DNA of 64,000 nucleotides. Origin: Streptomyces xylophagus (GTDB taxonomy: Bacteria; Actinomycetota; Actinomycetes; Streptomycetales; Streptomycetaceae). The position numbers and the translations under genes are program-made. The notes under the pieces are model-generated. The model was not told the origin of the DNA. It worked only from the letters and a program-made list of their open reading frames with translations, and made no database searches. Within the stretch, counting starts at the first letter, position 1. Each line of letters starts with the position of its first letter. Shown here one piece after another: positions 42,233 through 50,458 of this stretch. The stretch is taken from contig NZ_JNWO01000011.1 of the NCBI RefSeq assembly GCF_000716435.1, forward strand, positions 62,001 to 126,000. Direction: 5' to 3'.

Positions 42233-43327
42233 TCACTCCGGCAACGGCCGGGTGTCCGGCGCTACCTGCGAGCCCGGCGAGACCCGCACGATGGTGATCA
42301 GCCGGTCCGTCAGCTGAAGCGTCCCGATGGCCGGGTCGTCGTAGCCGAGCACCCGGTGCCCGCGTACGACACTCACCACCAGGTCGTCCGTCTCGCGCGG
42401 TGTCTTGCCCACCTCGGCCTTTATGACGGGCCGCTCGGTCATGTCGAGCCCGCTGCCCTGCTGGATGAGGTCTTCCATGACCATGCCGGCGGCGGGGCTG
42501 AGCACGGACAGGCCGAGCAGGCGGCCGGCCGCGCTGGCGCTGGTGATCACAGCGTCGGCGCCGGACTGCTTGAGCAGCGGCGCGTTCTCCTCCTCGCGGA
42601 CCGCGGCCACGATCTTCGCGCCGCGGTTGAGCTGCCGGGCCGTGAGAGTCACCAGCACGGCCGTGTCGTCGCGCTGTGTCGCGATGATGATCTGCCGCGC
42701 CTTGTGCACCTCGGCACGCTTCAGGACCTCGCTGCGGGTGGCGTCCCCGACGACTCCGACGTACCCGTCGCTGCTCGCCGCCTCGATCGCCTTCGCACTG
42801 GGGTCGACCACGACGACCTGTTCCTTCTTCAGCCCCGTCGCGCACACGGTCTGGATCGCGGACCGCCCCTTCGTACCGAAGCCGATGACGACGGTGTGAT
42901 CCCGCAACGCGGACCTCCAGCGGTTGAGACGCCATTCCTCCCGCGTGCGTTCGGTGAGGACTTCGAGGGTGGTGCCGACGAGGACGATCAAGAACAGCAC
43001 GCGCAGCGGCGTGACGACAAGGATGTTGGTGAGCCGGGCGCTGTCGCTGACCGGGGTGATGTCCCCGTAGCCGGTGGTCGAGAGAGTGACCGTGGCGTAG
43101 TACAGCGCGTCGAGGAAGTCGACCGAGCCGTCCGAGTTGTCGTTGTAGCCCTCGTGGTCGGCATAGACGATCAGCGCGGTCGCGACGAGCAGGAGCAGGG
43201 CGACGGACAGCCGTCTGGCGACCTGCTGGAAGGGGTGCTCGACCACTTTCTTCGGGAGTTTCACCCGATGGGTCACGAGATGTTCGTCCGCCTGGCGGGC
43301 GATCGCATCATGGCCCGATTGTTTCAC
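42233..43327 (-). CDS. Potassium channel family protein with TrkA-N (RCK) domain
   Basis: 364 residues. First helix LSVALLLLVATALIVYA, the pore with selectivity filter TLSTTGYGDITPV, second helix VTPLRVLFLIVLVGTTLEVL, then a cytoplasmic Rossmann RCK domain (HTVVIGFGTKGRSAIQTVCATG, VVGDATRSEVLKRAEVHKARQIIIAT) and a TrkA-C-like end. The GTG start at 43327 overlaps the moeA stop (GTGA), so the channel is coupled to molybdenum cofactor genes. The start lies inside a parS sequence. Confidence 0.9.
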   Translation of the reverse strand: MKQSGHDAIARQADEHLVTHRVKLPKKVVEHPFQQVARRLSVALLLLVATALIVYADHEGYNDNSDGSVDFLDALYYATVTLSTTGYGDITPVSDSARLTNILVVTPLRVLFLIVLVGTTLEVLTERTREEWRLNRWRSALRDHTVVIGFGTKGRSAIQTVCATGLKKEQVVVVDPSAKAIEAASSDGYVGVVGDATRSEVLKRAEVHKARQIIIATQRDDTAVLVTLTARQLNRGAKIVAAVREEENAPLLKQSGADAVITSASAAGRLLGLSVLSPAAGMVMEDLIQQGSGLDMTERPVIKAEVGKTPRETDDLVVSVVRGHRVLGYDDPAIGTLQLTDRLITIVRVSPGSQVAPDTRPLPE

Positions 43328-43335
43328 GTGAAACA
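43320..43335. other. parS centromere-like site
   Basis: TGTTTCACGTGAAACA, the perfect 16-bp palindrome bound by ParB. In Streptomyces such sites cluster in the central chromosome around oriC. This one is embedded in coding sequence: it covers the end of moeA and the first codons of the channel gene. Confidence 0.9.
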
Positions 43336-44721
43336 CACCCCGATCCCGGCGACCGCCCAGGGCAGATCGATGAGCTCCGCCTGCTGTCCCTGCCGCGCAC
43401 CACCCGGCGGTACGACAGCGAGCGCGTCGGCCGCCGCGATCCCGCGCAGCATGGCCGGGCCGTTGTAGTGCAGCGGTACGGCACAGTCGCCACGCAGGAC
43501 GGCGGGGATGAGCCGGGTGTCGTACGGGTGCCCGTGCACCGCGTCCTGGAGGGGCAGCGCGTACGGCTCCGGGGCGGGGTGTGCCGACAGGGTCCGCAGC
43601 AGTGGTTCGGCGAGGGTGAGCAGGCCGGAGATCGCGGCCAGCGGGTTGCCGGGCAGGCCGACGAGGTGCTGGTCGTCCTTGATGCGGGCCAGCAGCATGG
43701 GGTGGCCGGGGCGGACCTTGACGCTGTCCACGAGGAGTTCGGCGCCGATGCCGCGCAGGGTGGGGTGGACGTGGTCGACAGGGCCTGAGGCGGTGCCGCC
43801 GGTGGTGACGATGACGTCGGCGGTGCTGGCCGTGATGGCCTTGTGCAGCGCCTTCGCGTCGTCGCCGAGCCTGCGGACCGCGATGACCTCGGCGCCGAGC
43901 GCGCGCAGCCAGGACGGCAGCATCGGACCGAGCGCGTCCCGGATGAACCCGTCGCGGGGCAGCCCTTCGGTGAGCAACTCGTCGCCCAGGACGAGGACTT
44001 CGACCCGGGGGCGGGGTACGACGGTGAGCGTGTCGTATCCGGCGGCCGCGGCGAGGCCCAGCACCGCGGGGGTCACCAGCGTGCCGCCGGGCAGCAGATG
44101 GTCGCCGCTGCGGCACTCCTGCCCACGGGGGCGGATGTCCTGACCGTGTCCGACGTCCCGGGCCGCGTGGAGACGGCCCTTGTCGTCGGTGCGGCCGTGT
44201 TCGCTGCGGATGACGGCGGTGGCGTCGGCGGGGACCCGGGCACCGGTCGCGATCCGTACGGCCTCGCCGTCGCTGAGCGGCTCGGGCTGCGCGTGTCCGG
44301 CGAGCACCCGGTCCTCGCGTACGGCCCAGGGGCCGGGCCCCGCGACCGCCCAGCCGTCCATCGCGGAGGTGTCGAACGAGGGCAGGTCGCTCAGGGCGAC
44401 GAGCGGCGCGGCCAGGACCAGGCCGAGCGCGGAGTCGAGGGTCACGGAGACGGGGGCGCGGTGGCCACCGGAGCGGGCGGCGCGTCCGGCAATGGCACGG
44501 GCCTCGGACCAGGAGGTGGCCCTGTGCTGGTCGGTGTCCGGCTTGCGGGGAGTGCCGGGGGGCTGAGGCGTGCCCTGCGGTGCAGCCGAGGTCGAGGGGG
44601 AGGGCACGGCGGGGTCGCCGGTGCTGCCTTCGTTCACGAGGGCGAGTACCTCCTCGACGTCGAGGTCCTCGGCGTCCCGGGCGTGCTCGCCGGTGTGCGT
44701 GTGCGTGCCGCGCGCGGTCAT
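43324..44721 (-). CDS. moeA: Molybdopterin molybdotransferase MoeA
   Basis: 465 residues from the ATG at 44721, which overlaps the mobA-like stop (ATGA). An acidic, Pro/Thr-rich extension of ~75 residues precedes the canonical MoeA body: LPSFDTSAMDGWAVAG, GARVPADATAVIRSEH, RPRVEVLVLGDEL, the MoCF motif VIVTTGGTASGPVDHVHPTLRG and LVGLPGNPLAAISGLL. It inserts molybdate into adenylated molybdopterin. The C-terminal MoeA-C domain is short and ends GIGVCFT inside the parS site. Confidence 0.9.
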   Translation of the reverse strand: MTARGTHTHTGEHARDAEDLDVEEVLALVNEGSTGDPAVPSPSTSAAPQGTPQPPGTPRKPDTDQHRATSWSEARAIAGRAARSGGHRAPVSVTLDSALGLVLAAPLVALSDLPSFDTSAMDGWAVAGPGPWAVREDRVLAGHAQPEPLSDGEAVRIATGARVPADATAVIRSEHGRTDDKGRLHAARDVGHGQDIRPRGQECRSGDHLLPGGTLVTPAVLGLAAAAGYDTLTVVPRPRVEVLVLGDELLTEGLPRDGFIRDALGPMLPSWLRALGAEVIAVRRLGDDAKALHKAITASTADVIVTTGGTASGPVDHVHPTLRGIGAELLVDSVKVRPGHPMLLARIKDDQHLVGLPGNPLAAISGLLTLAEPLLRTLSAHPAPEPYALPLQDAVHGHPYDTRLIPAVLRGDCAVPLHYNGPAMLRGIAAADALAVVPPGGARQGQQAELIDLPWAVAGIGVCFT

Positions 44722-45671
44722 CCGGCGGCGTCCGGACCCGGGGTGTCCGACGAGGTCTGCGACGTGGCGTCGGACGTGGCCCCGGGTTTCGCGTCGGGCC
44801 TGGCCTCGGGGGTGTCCTCGTCCGCCCAGCGCAGCGCGAGGGCCGCCGCTTTGCGGGCCGCCTCGGCGACGGCCTCCGGGCCGCCCTTGCCCTGCGCCGC
44901 CGCGTAACCGACCAGGAAGGTGGTCAGCGGTGCGGCGGGCCTGGCCACTCCGTGGGCGGCGTCGCGGGCGAGGTCGAGCAGGATGCCGGTGTCGACGTCC
45001 AGGTCGATGCCCAGTTCGTCCTTGACTGCGGAAATCCATTCATCCAACACGTGCCCATGCTCCCTGATGCGTGCCCTGGCGGTGGCGAGGTCGTCCCAGG
45101 TGTCGCAGTCGAAGGACGCGACGGGGTCGGGGACGCGAGTGAGATCGAGCGCGGCGGTCAGCCGCCGCAGGGGCAGCCCGGCGAGGCTGCCGTGCTCTGA
45201 AGTGAGTGCGGTCAGCTCCCGGCGGAGTGCCGGTGCCCGGTACGCGGCGACGAGCGGCTGGTCTCGCCCGTCGGCGTCGGTGAGCAGTGCCCCTTCGGTG
45301 CCGCTGGTCCGCAGGGCGGTCAACAGCCGCCGTACGGTTGCCGGTTCGAGGAACGGCAGGTCGGCGGAGAGGACCACGACGGCGTCGGCGGTGGTGTGGC
45401 GCAGGCCGGCGTCGAGTGCGGCGACCGGGCCCGCGCCGGGCGGGTCCTCGCGGGCCCAGCGCACCGGCCGGGCGGTGGGACGAGGGTCGGCCACCACGAC
45501 CGTGGTCCCGGCGTCGGCGCAGGCGGTGAGCACCCGGTCGAGCAAAGCCCTGCCACCCACCCGCAGACCGGGCTTGTCGGCACCACCGAGCCGCCGGGCG
45601 GCACCACCGGCGAGCACGACGGCGTCGTAGGCGACTGCGGGTGCGGCGTCGGGGTGCTCGTACGCGGTCAC
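44718..45671 (-). CDS. mobA: MobA-like molybdenum cofactor guanylyltransferase fused to DUF6457
   Basis: 317 residues. Residues about 15-200 form the NTP-transferase: AVVLAGGAARRLGGADKPGLRVGGRALLDRVL, with the Lys of the GGxxxRxGxxK-type signature, VVVLSADLPFLEPATV (metal Asp) and FDCDTWDDLATAR. The C-terminal ~90 residues (LDEWISAVKDELGIDLDVDTGILLDLARDAAHGVARPAAPLTTFLVGYAA) are a separate helical domain seen alone elsewhere as DUF6457. The fusion and coupling to moeA place it in the bis-MGD pathway. The tail is Ala/Asp/Thr-rich. Confidence 0.85.
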   Translation of the reverse strand: MTAYEHPDAAPAVAYDAVVLAGGAARRLGGADKPGLRVGGRALLDRVLTACADAGTTVVVADPRPTARPVRWAREDPPGAGPVAALDAGLRHTTADAVVVLSADLPFLEPATVRRLLTALRTSGTEGALLTDADGRDQPLVAAYRAPALRRELTALTSEHGSLAGLPLRRLTAALDLTRVPDPVASFDCDTWDDLATARARIREHGHVLDEWISAVKDELGIDLDVDTGILLDLARDAAHGVARPAAPLTTFLVGYAAAQGKGGPEAVAEAARKAAALALRWADEDTPEARPDAKPGATSDATSQTSSDTPGPDAAG

Positions 45672-45725
45672 CCCCCGAGTATGCGTCCCGCCCTGATCAC
45701 AGGGAACTTGCGCGCGCCGCCGTGA

Positions 45726-47051
45726 TCACAGGTTGCGCAGCAGCACCGCCGGCTGTTCGACGCAGTCCGCCACATACCGCAGGAAACCGCCCGCAGTGCC
45801 GCCGTCGCACACCCGGTGGTCGAAGGTGAGCGAGAGCTGGACGACCTGGCGCACCGCCAACTCGCCCTCGTGCACCCACGGTTTGGGGACGATACGGCCG
45901 ACGCCGAGCATGGCCGCCTCGGGGTGGTTGATGATCGGCGTGGAACCGTCGACGCCGAACACCCCGTAGTTGTTGAGCGTGAAGGTCCCGCCGGTGAGGT
46001 CCCCCGGCGTCAGCGTCCCGGTCCGAGCCGTCTCGGTCAGCCGCGCGAACTCCGCGCTCAGCGCCTCCGTGTTGCGCGCGTGCGCATCCCGTACGACGGG
46101 CACGACGAGCCCGCGCTCGGTCTGCGCGGCGAAGCCGAGGTGGACCCGGTCGAAGCGGACGATCTCCCTCGCCTCCATGTCCACACTGGAGTTGAGCTCG
46201 GGGAACCGGGCCAGCGCGGCCGTGCAGATCCTGGCGAGGAGTGCCAGTACGGAGATCTTGGGGCCACCGGCGGCGTTCATGGCCGCGCGGGTGCGCATCA
46301 GCTCCGTCGCGTCGGCGTCCACCCAGCAGGTCGCGTCGGGGATCTCCCGGCGACTGCGGGAGAGCTTGTCGGCCACGGCCCCTCGGATGCCGCGCAGAGG
46401 GGTGCGCGTCACCCCGTCCGAGGTGGCCACTGGGGCAGGGACCGTGGCTGGCGGAAGGAGAGTCGCTTCCTGTGCGATCGCCTCCTGGGCCGCCACAGCC
46501 CGCAGCGCCTTCTCGACATCCGCCCGCAGGATCAGCCCGTCCCGCCCGGAACCCGTCAACTCCCGCAGTTCCAGGCCGTTCTCGCGCGCGAGCCGTCGCA
46601 CGAGAGGCGAGATCACGGGTACGGGTCCGTCCCCGCGACCGCCGGTCTCGGGGGTGGGGGCGAGGGCGGGGGCGTCCGCCACCGACGTCACGACATCCGC
46701 TGCCATCCGCCGGACTCTCCGCCGCCGCGCGGGAGGCGCCCCGGTGCCGTAGCCCACCAGCACGTTCCCCGAGCCCTCGGTCTCCGCGTCGGTGTCAGCG
46801 GCCGGTGCCCCCACCGCGACCGTCAACAGCGGGGCGCCGACGGGCAGTTCGGTGCCCTCCTCGCCATAGCGGGCCGTGACGACACCGCCGTACGGACAAG
46901 GCACCTCGACCATCGCCTTGGCCGTCTCGACCTCGACGACCGGCTGGTCGATGGCGACGACGTCGCCGACCTCGACCAGCCAGCGCACGATCTCCGCCTC
47001 GGTCAGGCCCTCGCCGAGGTCGGGGAGCTTGAACTCCAGTACTTGTGCCAT
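45726..47051 (-). CDS. bkdH: Branched-chain keto-acid dehydrogenase E2, operon 2
   Basis: 441 residues. Lipoyl domain KLPDLGEGLTEAEIVRWLVEVGD with the modified Lys in VEVETAKAMVEVPCPYGG; subunit-binding domain ISPLVRRLARENGLELRELTGSGRDGLILRADVEKAL; catalytic domain ending SLTFDHRVCDGGTAGGFLRYVADC (His ... Asp-Gly). The start overlaps the E1beta stop by one base (TGATG). The sequence differs clearly from the E2 at 30 kb, so the operons are old paralogues. The symbol follows S. avermitilis bkdFGH usage. Confidence 0.9.
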   Translation of the reverse strand: MAQVLEFKLPDLGEGLTEAEIVRWLVEVGDVVAIDQPVVEVETAKAMVEVPCPYGGVVTARYGEEGTELPVGAPLLTVAVGAPAADTDAETEGSGNVLVGYGTGAPPARRRRVRRMAADVVTSVADAPALAPTPETGGRGDGPVPVISPLVRRLARENGLELRELTGSGRDGLILRADVEKALRAVAAQEAIAQEATLLPPATVPAPVATSDGVTRTPLRGIRGAVADKLSRSRREIPDATCWVDADATELMRTRAAMNAAGGPKISVLALLARICTAALARFPELNSSVDMEAREIVRFDRVHLGFAAQTERGLVVPVVRDAHARNTEALSAEFARLTETARTGTLTPGDLTGGTFTLNNYGVFGVDGSTPIINHPEAAMLGVGRIVPKPWVHEGELAVRQVVQLSLTFDHRVCDGGTAGGFLRYVADCVEQPAVLLRNL

Positions 47052-48055
47052 CAGTTCTCGGCCTCCCACTGGAGCCGGCCCACGGCGTCCAGGATCCGGT
47101 CGACGCCGGGCAGGTGGTGCCGCTCCAGCATCGGCGGGGGGTACGGGATGTCGAACCCGGCGACGCGCAGCACCGGCGCCTCCAGGTGGTGGAAGCAGCG
47201 CTCCGTGACGCGGGCCGCGATCTCGCCGCCCGGGCCGCCGTAGCCGCCCGACTCGTGGACGACGAGGGCGCGGCCGGTCCGCCGTACCGACGCGCACACC
47301 GTCTCGTCGTCGAACGGCACCAGGGAGCGCAGGTCGACGACTTCGAGGTCCCAGCCCTCGGACCGGGCCGCCTCGGCGGCTTCGAGGCAGACGGGGAGGG
47401 AGGGGCCGTAGGTGATGAGTGTCGCGCTGCTGCCCGGGCGGCGGACCACTGCGCGGCCTATCGGTTCAACGGGTGAGGGCTCGTCGGGGTTCCAGGTGTC
47501 CTTGGACCAGTACAGGCGCTTGGGCTCCAGGAAGACGACCGGGTCGTCGGAGGCGATGGCGGCGCGCAGCAGGCCGTAGGAGTCGGCGACCGTCGCGGGG
47601 GTGACGACGTGGAGTCCCGGGGTCGCCATGTAGTACGCCTCGGAGGAGTCGCTGTGGTGCTCGACGCCGCCGATGCCGCCGCCGTAGGGGACGCGGATGG
47701 TGATCGGCAGGGGCATGGCGCCGCGCGTGCGGTTGCGCATGCGGGAGACGTGGCTGATCAGTTGCTCGAACGCCGGGTAGGCGAAGGCGTCGAACTGCAT
47801 CTCCACGACCGGGCGCAGGCCGTACATCGCCATGCCGACGGCCGTGCCGAGGATGCCCGCCTCGGCGAGCGGGGTGTCGGTGCAGCGGTCCTCCCCGAAC
47901 TCCTTGGCGAGGCCGTCGGTGACCCGGAAGACTCCGCCGAGGGTGCCAACGTCCTCGCCCATGACGTGCACGGTGGGGTCGGCGGCCATGGCGTCGCGCA
48001 ACGCGCGCGTGAGGGCCTGCGCCATGGTGGCGGGCTTGAGGGCGACGGTGGTCAT
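47051..48055 (-). CDS. bkdG: Branched-chain keto-acid dehydrogenase E1 beta, operon 2
   Basis: 334 residues. HVMGEDVGTLGGVFRVTDGLAKEFG, TPLAEAGILGTAVGMAMYGLRPVVEMQFDAF, RVPYGGGIGGVEHHSDSSEAYY and VVDLRSLVPFDDETV are the expected E1beta segments. Both ends overlap neighbours by one base, so the three subunits are translated as one coupled unit. It supplies the active-site Glu for thiamine diphosphate activation. Confidence 0.92.
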   Translation of the reverse strand: MTTVALKPATMAQALTRALRDAMAADPTVHVMGEDVGTLGGVFRVTDGLAKEFGEDRCTDTPLAEAGILGTAVGMAMYGLRPVVEMQFDAFAYPAFEQLISHVSRMRNRTRGAMPLPITIRVPYGGGIGGVEHHSDSSEAYYMATPGLHVVTPATVADSYGLLRAAIASDDPVVFLEPKRLYWSKDTWNPDEPSPVEPIGRAVVRRPGSSATLITYGPSLPVCLEAAEAARSEGWDLEVVDLRSLVPFDDETVCASVRRTGRALVVHESGGYGGPGGEIAARVTERCFHHLEAPVLRVAGFDIPYPPPMLERHHLPGVDRILDAVGRLQWEAEN

Positions 48056-49188
48056 CAGTGTCCCCCTTCCTGTTCCGCCGCCAGCTCCGCCCGCAACTGG
48101 GCTTCCTGCTCGCGCAGTTGGGGGGTGGGGTCGGCGTACACGTCGGCGAACAGGTCCATGGGGTCGAGGACCGGGTCCTGGTTCATGTGGGCGCGCAGTT
48201 CGGCCGCCATGGTGTCGGCGGCGTCGCGTGCGGCCTTGATGCCGTCCTCGTCGATGAGCCCGCGCTCGGTCAGCTCGTGCTCCAGGAGGGCGATCGGGTC
48301 GTGCGCGCGCCAGGCCTCGACCTCGGTGTCGACGCGGTAGCGGGTCGCGTCGTCGGCGTTGGTGTGGGCCTCGATGCGGTACGTGATGGCCTCGACGAGC
48401 GTGGGACCGCCGCCCTCGCGCGCGTGCCGTACGGCGTCGGCGAGGACCTCGTGCACGGCGACCGCGTCGTTGCCGTCGACCAGGCGGCCGGGCATGCCGT
48501 AGCCGACGGCCTTGTGGGCCAGGGAGGGGGCGGCGGTCTGCTTGGCGAGGGGGACGGAGATCGCGAAGCCGTTGTTCTGGACGAGGAAGACGACCGGGGC
48601 CTGCCAGACGGCGGCGAAGTTCAGCGCCTCGTGGAAGTCGCCCTCGCTGGTGCCGCCGTCGCCGACCATGGCGAGGGCGACCACGTCGTCGCCCTTGAGG
48701 CGGGCCGCGTGGGCGAGGCCGACGGCGTGCGGGAGTTGGGTGGCGAGGGGGGTGCACAGGGGGGCGATGCGGTGCTCGCGCGGGTCGTAGCCGGTGTGCC
48801 AGTCGCCGCGCAGCAGGGTGAGGGCCTGCACGGGGTCGAGGCCGCGGGCGACGGCGGCGAGCGTGTCGCGGTAGCTGGGGAAGAGCCAGTCCTGCTCCTG
48901 GAGGACCAGCGCGGCGGCGACCTCGCAGGCCTCCTGGCCGGTGGTGGAGGGGTACACGGCGAGCCGGCCCTGCTTGGTGAGGGCGGTGGCCTGCGCGTTG
49001 TACCGGCGGCCGCGCACCAGCTCGGCGTACAGCCGGCGCAGCAGCTCGGGGTCGGCGTGCGCGGCGGCCTCGGTGCCGAGGACGCGGTACGGCGCGGCGT
49101 CGGGCAGCAGCGGCGCGGGGTCCGTGCGCGGCTGCCAGGCGGGCGGCGGTGTGGGCCGGTACGCGCCCCGCTGCTCCATGACCGTCAT
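48055..49188 (-). CDS. bkdF: Branched-chain keto-acid dehydrogenase E1 alpha, operon 2
   Basis: 377 residues. Thiamine-diphosphate region ALAMVGDGGTSEGDFHEALNFAAVWQAPVVFLVQNNGFAIS and TYRIEAHTNADDATRYR. The substrate side has TALTKQGRLAVYPSTTGQEACEV. The ATG at 49188 is preceded by GAGGAGG. It is first in the operon; a palindrome of the PaaR-like type lies 60 bp upstream and a divergent Lrp-type gene 174 bp away. In S. avermitilis the equivalent operon supplies avermectin starters. Confidence 0.92.
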   Translation of the reverse strand: MTVMEQRGAYRPTPPPAWQPRTDPAPLLPDAAPYRVLGTEAAAHADPELLRRLYAELVRGRRYNAQATALTKQGRLAVYPSTTGQEACEVAAALVLQEQDWLFPSYRDTLAAVARGLDPVQALTLLRGDWHTGYDPREHRIAPLCTPLATQLPHAVGLAHAARLKGDDVVALAMVGDGGTSEGDFHEALNFAAVWQAPVVFLVQNNGFAISVPLAKQTAAPSLAHKAVGYGMPGRLVDGNDAVAVHEVLADAVRHAREGGGPTLVEAITYRIEAHTNADDATRYRVDTEVEAWRAHDPIALLEHELTERGLIDEDGIKAARDAADTMAAELRAHMNQDPVLDPMDLFADVYADPTPQLREQEAQLRAELAAEQEGGH

Positions 49189-49247
49189 GACGGCACCTCC
49201 TCGGGGGAGTGGCTCGAAGAGGCGCGTCGGACGTGCGGCGCCTCCCT

Positions 49248-49261
49248 ACCGATTGTTCGGT
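49248..49261. promoter_or_regulatory. PaaR-like palindrome upstream of bkd operon 2
   Basis: ACCGATTGTTCGGT. It differs at one position from the palindrome at 52026-52039 between paaH and paaN. It is 60 bp upstream of the bkdF start, within promoter distance. Confidence 0.6.
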
Positions 49262-49295
49262 CGTCGGCACATTTTGGCTACAGGCACCTCCAGGC

Positions 49296-49317
49296 TGTGG
49301 ACAAACGGTTCTCCACA
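49296..49317. promoter_or_regulatory. Opposed DnaA-box-like 9-mers
   Basis: TGTGGACAA (reverse complement TTGTCCACA, the strong Streptomyces DnaA box) at 49296-49304 and TTCTCCACA at 49309-49317, pointing toward each other between bkdF and bkdR. They could also be read as an inverted repeat TGTGGA/TCCACA for BkdR. Confidence 0.45.
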
Positions 49318-49362
49318 ACCTGAAATGAACGCAGTACGTCCATGGTAGGGAGGCGGGGGGAC

Positions 49363-49863
49363 ATGGCACCTGAACAAATGGCCGAAGGCCCGGACGCGGG
49401 CAGCGCTCTGCCGGCCCCGCGTCCGCTCGACGCCATTGATCAGGACATCCTGCAGATGCTGCAGGCGGACGGCCGCGCGTCGATAAGGTCGGTCGCCGAA
49501 CGCGTGCATGTCTCGCGCGCCAACGCCTACGCGCGTATCAACCGGCTCATCGAGGACGGCGTGATCCGCGGCTTCGGTGCCCGGGTCGACCATGAACGCG
49601 CGGGTCAGGGCACGTCGGCGTACATCACCCTGAAGATCGTGCAGAACTCCTGGCGCACGGTCCGCGAGCAGCTGCGACTGCTCCCCGGGGCCTCGCACAT
49701 CGCGCTGGTGGGCGGCGACTTCGACGTCCTGCTGCTGGTGCACACGCCGGACAACCGGGCGCTGCGCGAGCTGGTGCTCACCCGGCTCCAGGCGATCCCC
49801 GAGGTGCTCAGCTCGCGCACGCTGCTGGTGTTCGAGGAGGAGGACCTGGAGCCCCAGAGCTGA
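49363..49863 (+). CDS. bkdR: Lrp/AsnC family regulator BkdR
   Basis: 166 residues from the ATG at 49363 (AGGCGGGGGG upstream; the ATG at 49342 lacks a site). The HTH is LDAIDQDILQMLQADGRASIRSVAERVHVSRANAYARINRLIEDGVIRGF; the RAM effector domain follows with TSAYITLKIVQNSWRTVREQLRLLPGASHIALVGGDFDVLLLVHTPDN. It is divergent from bkd operon 2, as for bkdR in other Streptomyces, and probably senses branched-chain amino acids. Confidence 0.9.
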   Translation: MAPEQMAEGPDAGSALPAPRPLDAIDQDILQMLQADGRASIRSVAERVHVSRANAYARINRLIEDGVIRGFGARVDHERAGQGTSAYITLKIVQNSWRTVREQLRLLPGASHIALVGGDFDVLLLVHTPDNRALRELVLTRLQAIPEVLSSRTLLVFEEEDLEPQS

Positions 49864-49864
49864 C

Positions 49865-50458
49865 CTACTGGGCCTGGTTGCGCAGCCCGGAGAAGACCAA
49901 CTGGGCCACCGCGTCGGTCACTTCGCGCTCGCCCACGCCCCGCCCGTCGGGCCGGTACCACTCCACGATGGAGTTGATCATCCCGAAGACGAGCCGGGTC
50001 GCGAGCCGTACCTCCACGTCACCGCGCACATCGCCGTCGGCCGCCGCGGCCTTCAGCAGGTCGGCCACCCGGTGGTCGAAGTCGCGGCGCCGCTCCAGGG
50101 CCCACCGCTCGGCGTCGGTGTTGCCGCGCACCCGCAGCAGCAGCGTCACGTACGGCAGCTCGGAGGTCAGCACCTCGACCATCCGCCGCACGACGTACTC
50201 GAGCCGCTCCACAGCGCGCCCCACGCGTGCGTGCTCCTCGTCGAGGATCCCGAAGAGACCGTCCAGGGCCCGGCTGACGGCGCGGCGCAGCAGCTCCTCC
50301 TTGCCGGTGACGTGGTGGTAGATCGACGACTTGGAGATACCGGCCGCCTTGGCGAGGTGCTCCATGGAGGTGCCGTCGTAGCCGCGCTCGATGAAGACCT
50401 GGACGGCGACGGAGAGCAGGGTCTCCGGGGTGTACGTGTCGCGCTTGGCGGTGGTCAT
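49865..50458 (-). CDS. TetR family regulator, PaaR-like
   Basis: 197 residues. HTH YTPETLLSVAVQVFIERGYDGTSMEHLAKAAGISKSSIYHHVTGKEELLRRAV. The C-terminal ligand domain is typical for regulators of acyl-CoA or phenylacetate catabolism. In this minus-strand run it lies downstream of, and overlaps (ATGA), the paaH-like dehydrogenase stop region, so it is co-transcribed with paaH. The nearby PaaR-type operators suggest it is the cognate repressor, released by phenylacetyl-CoA or a related thioester. Confidence 0.85.
   Translation of the reverse strand: MTTAKRDTYTPETLLSVAVQVFIERGYDGTSMEHLAKAAGISKSSIYHHVTGKEELLRRAVSRALDGLFGILDEEHARVGRAVERLEYVVRRMVEVLTSELPYVTLLLRVRGNTDAERWALERRRDFDHRVADLLKAAAADGDVRGDVEVRLATRLVFGMINSIVEWYRPDGRGVGEREVTDAVAQLVFSGLRNQAQ

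Noticed and set aside
47051..49369. Apparent 772-codon fusion of E1 subunits
   Set aside because: The upstream half is a shadow frame over E1alpha; the true E1beta starts at 48055 in TGATG overlap.
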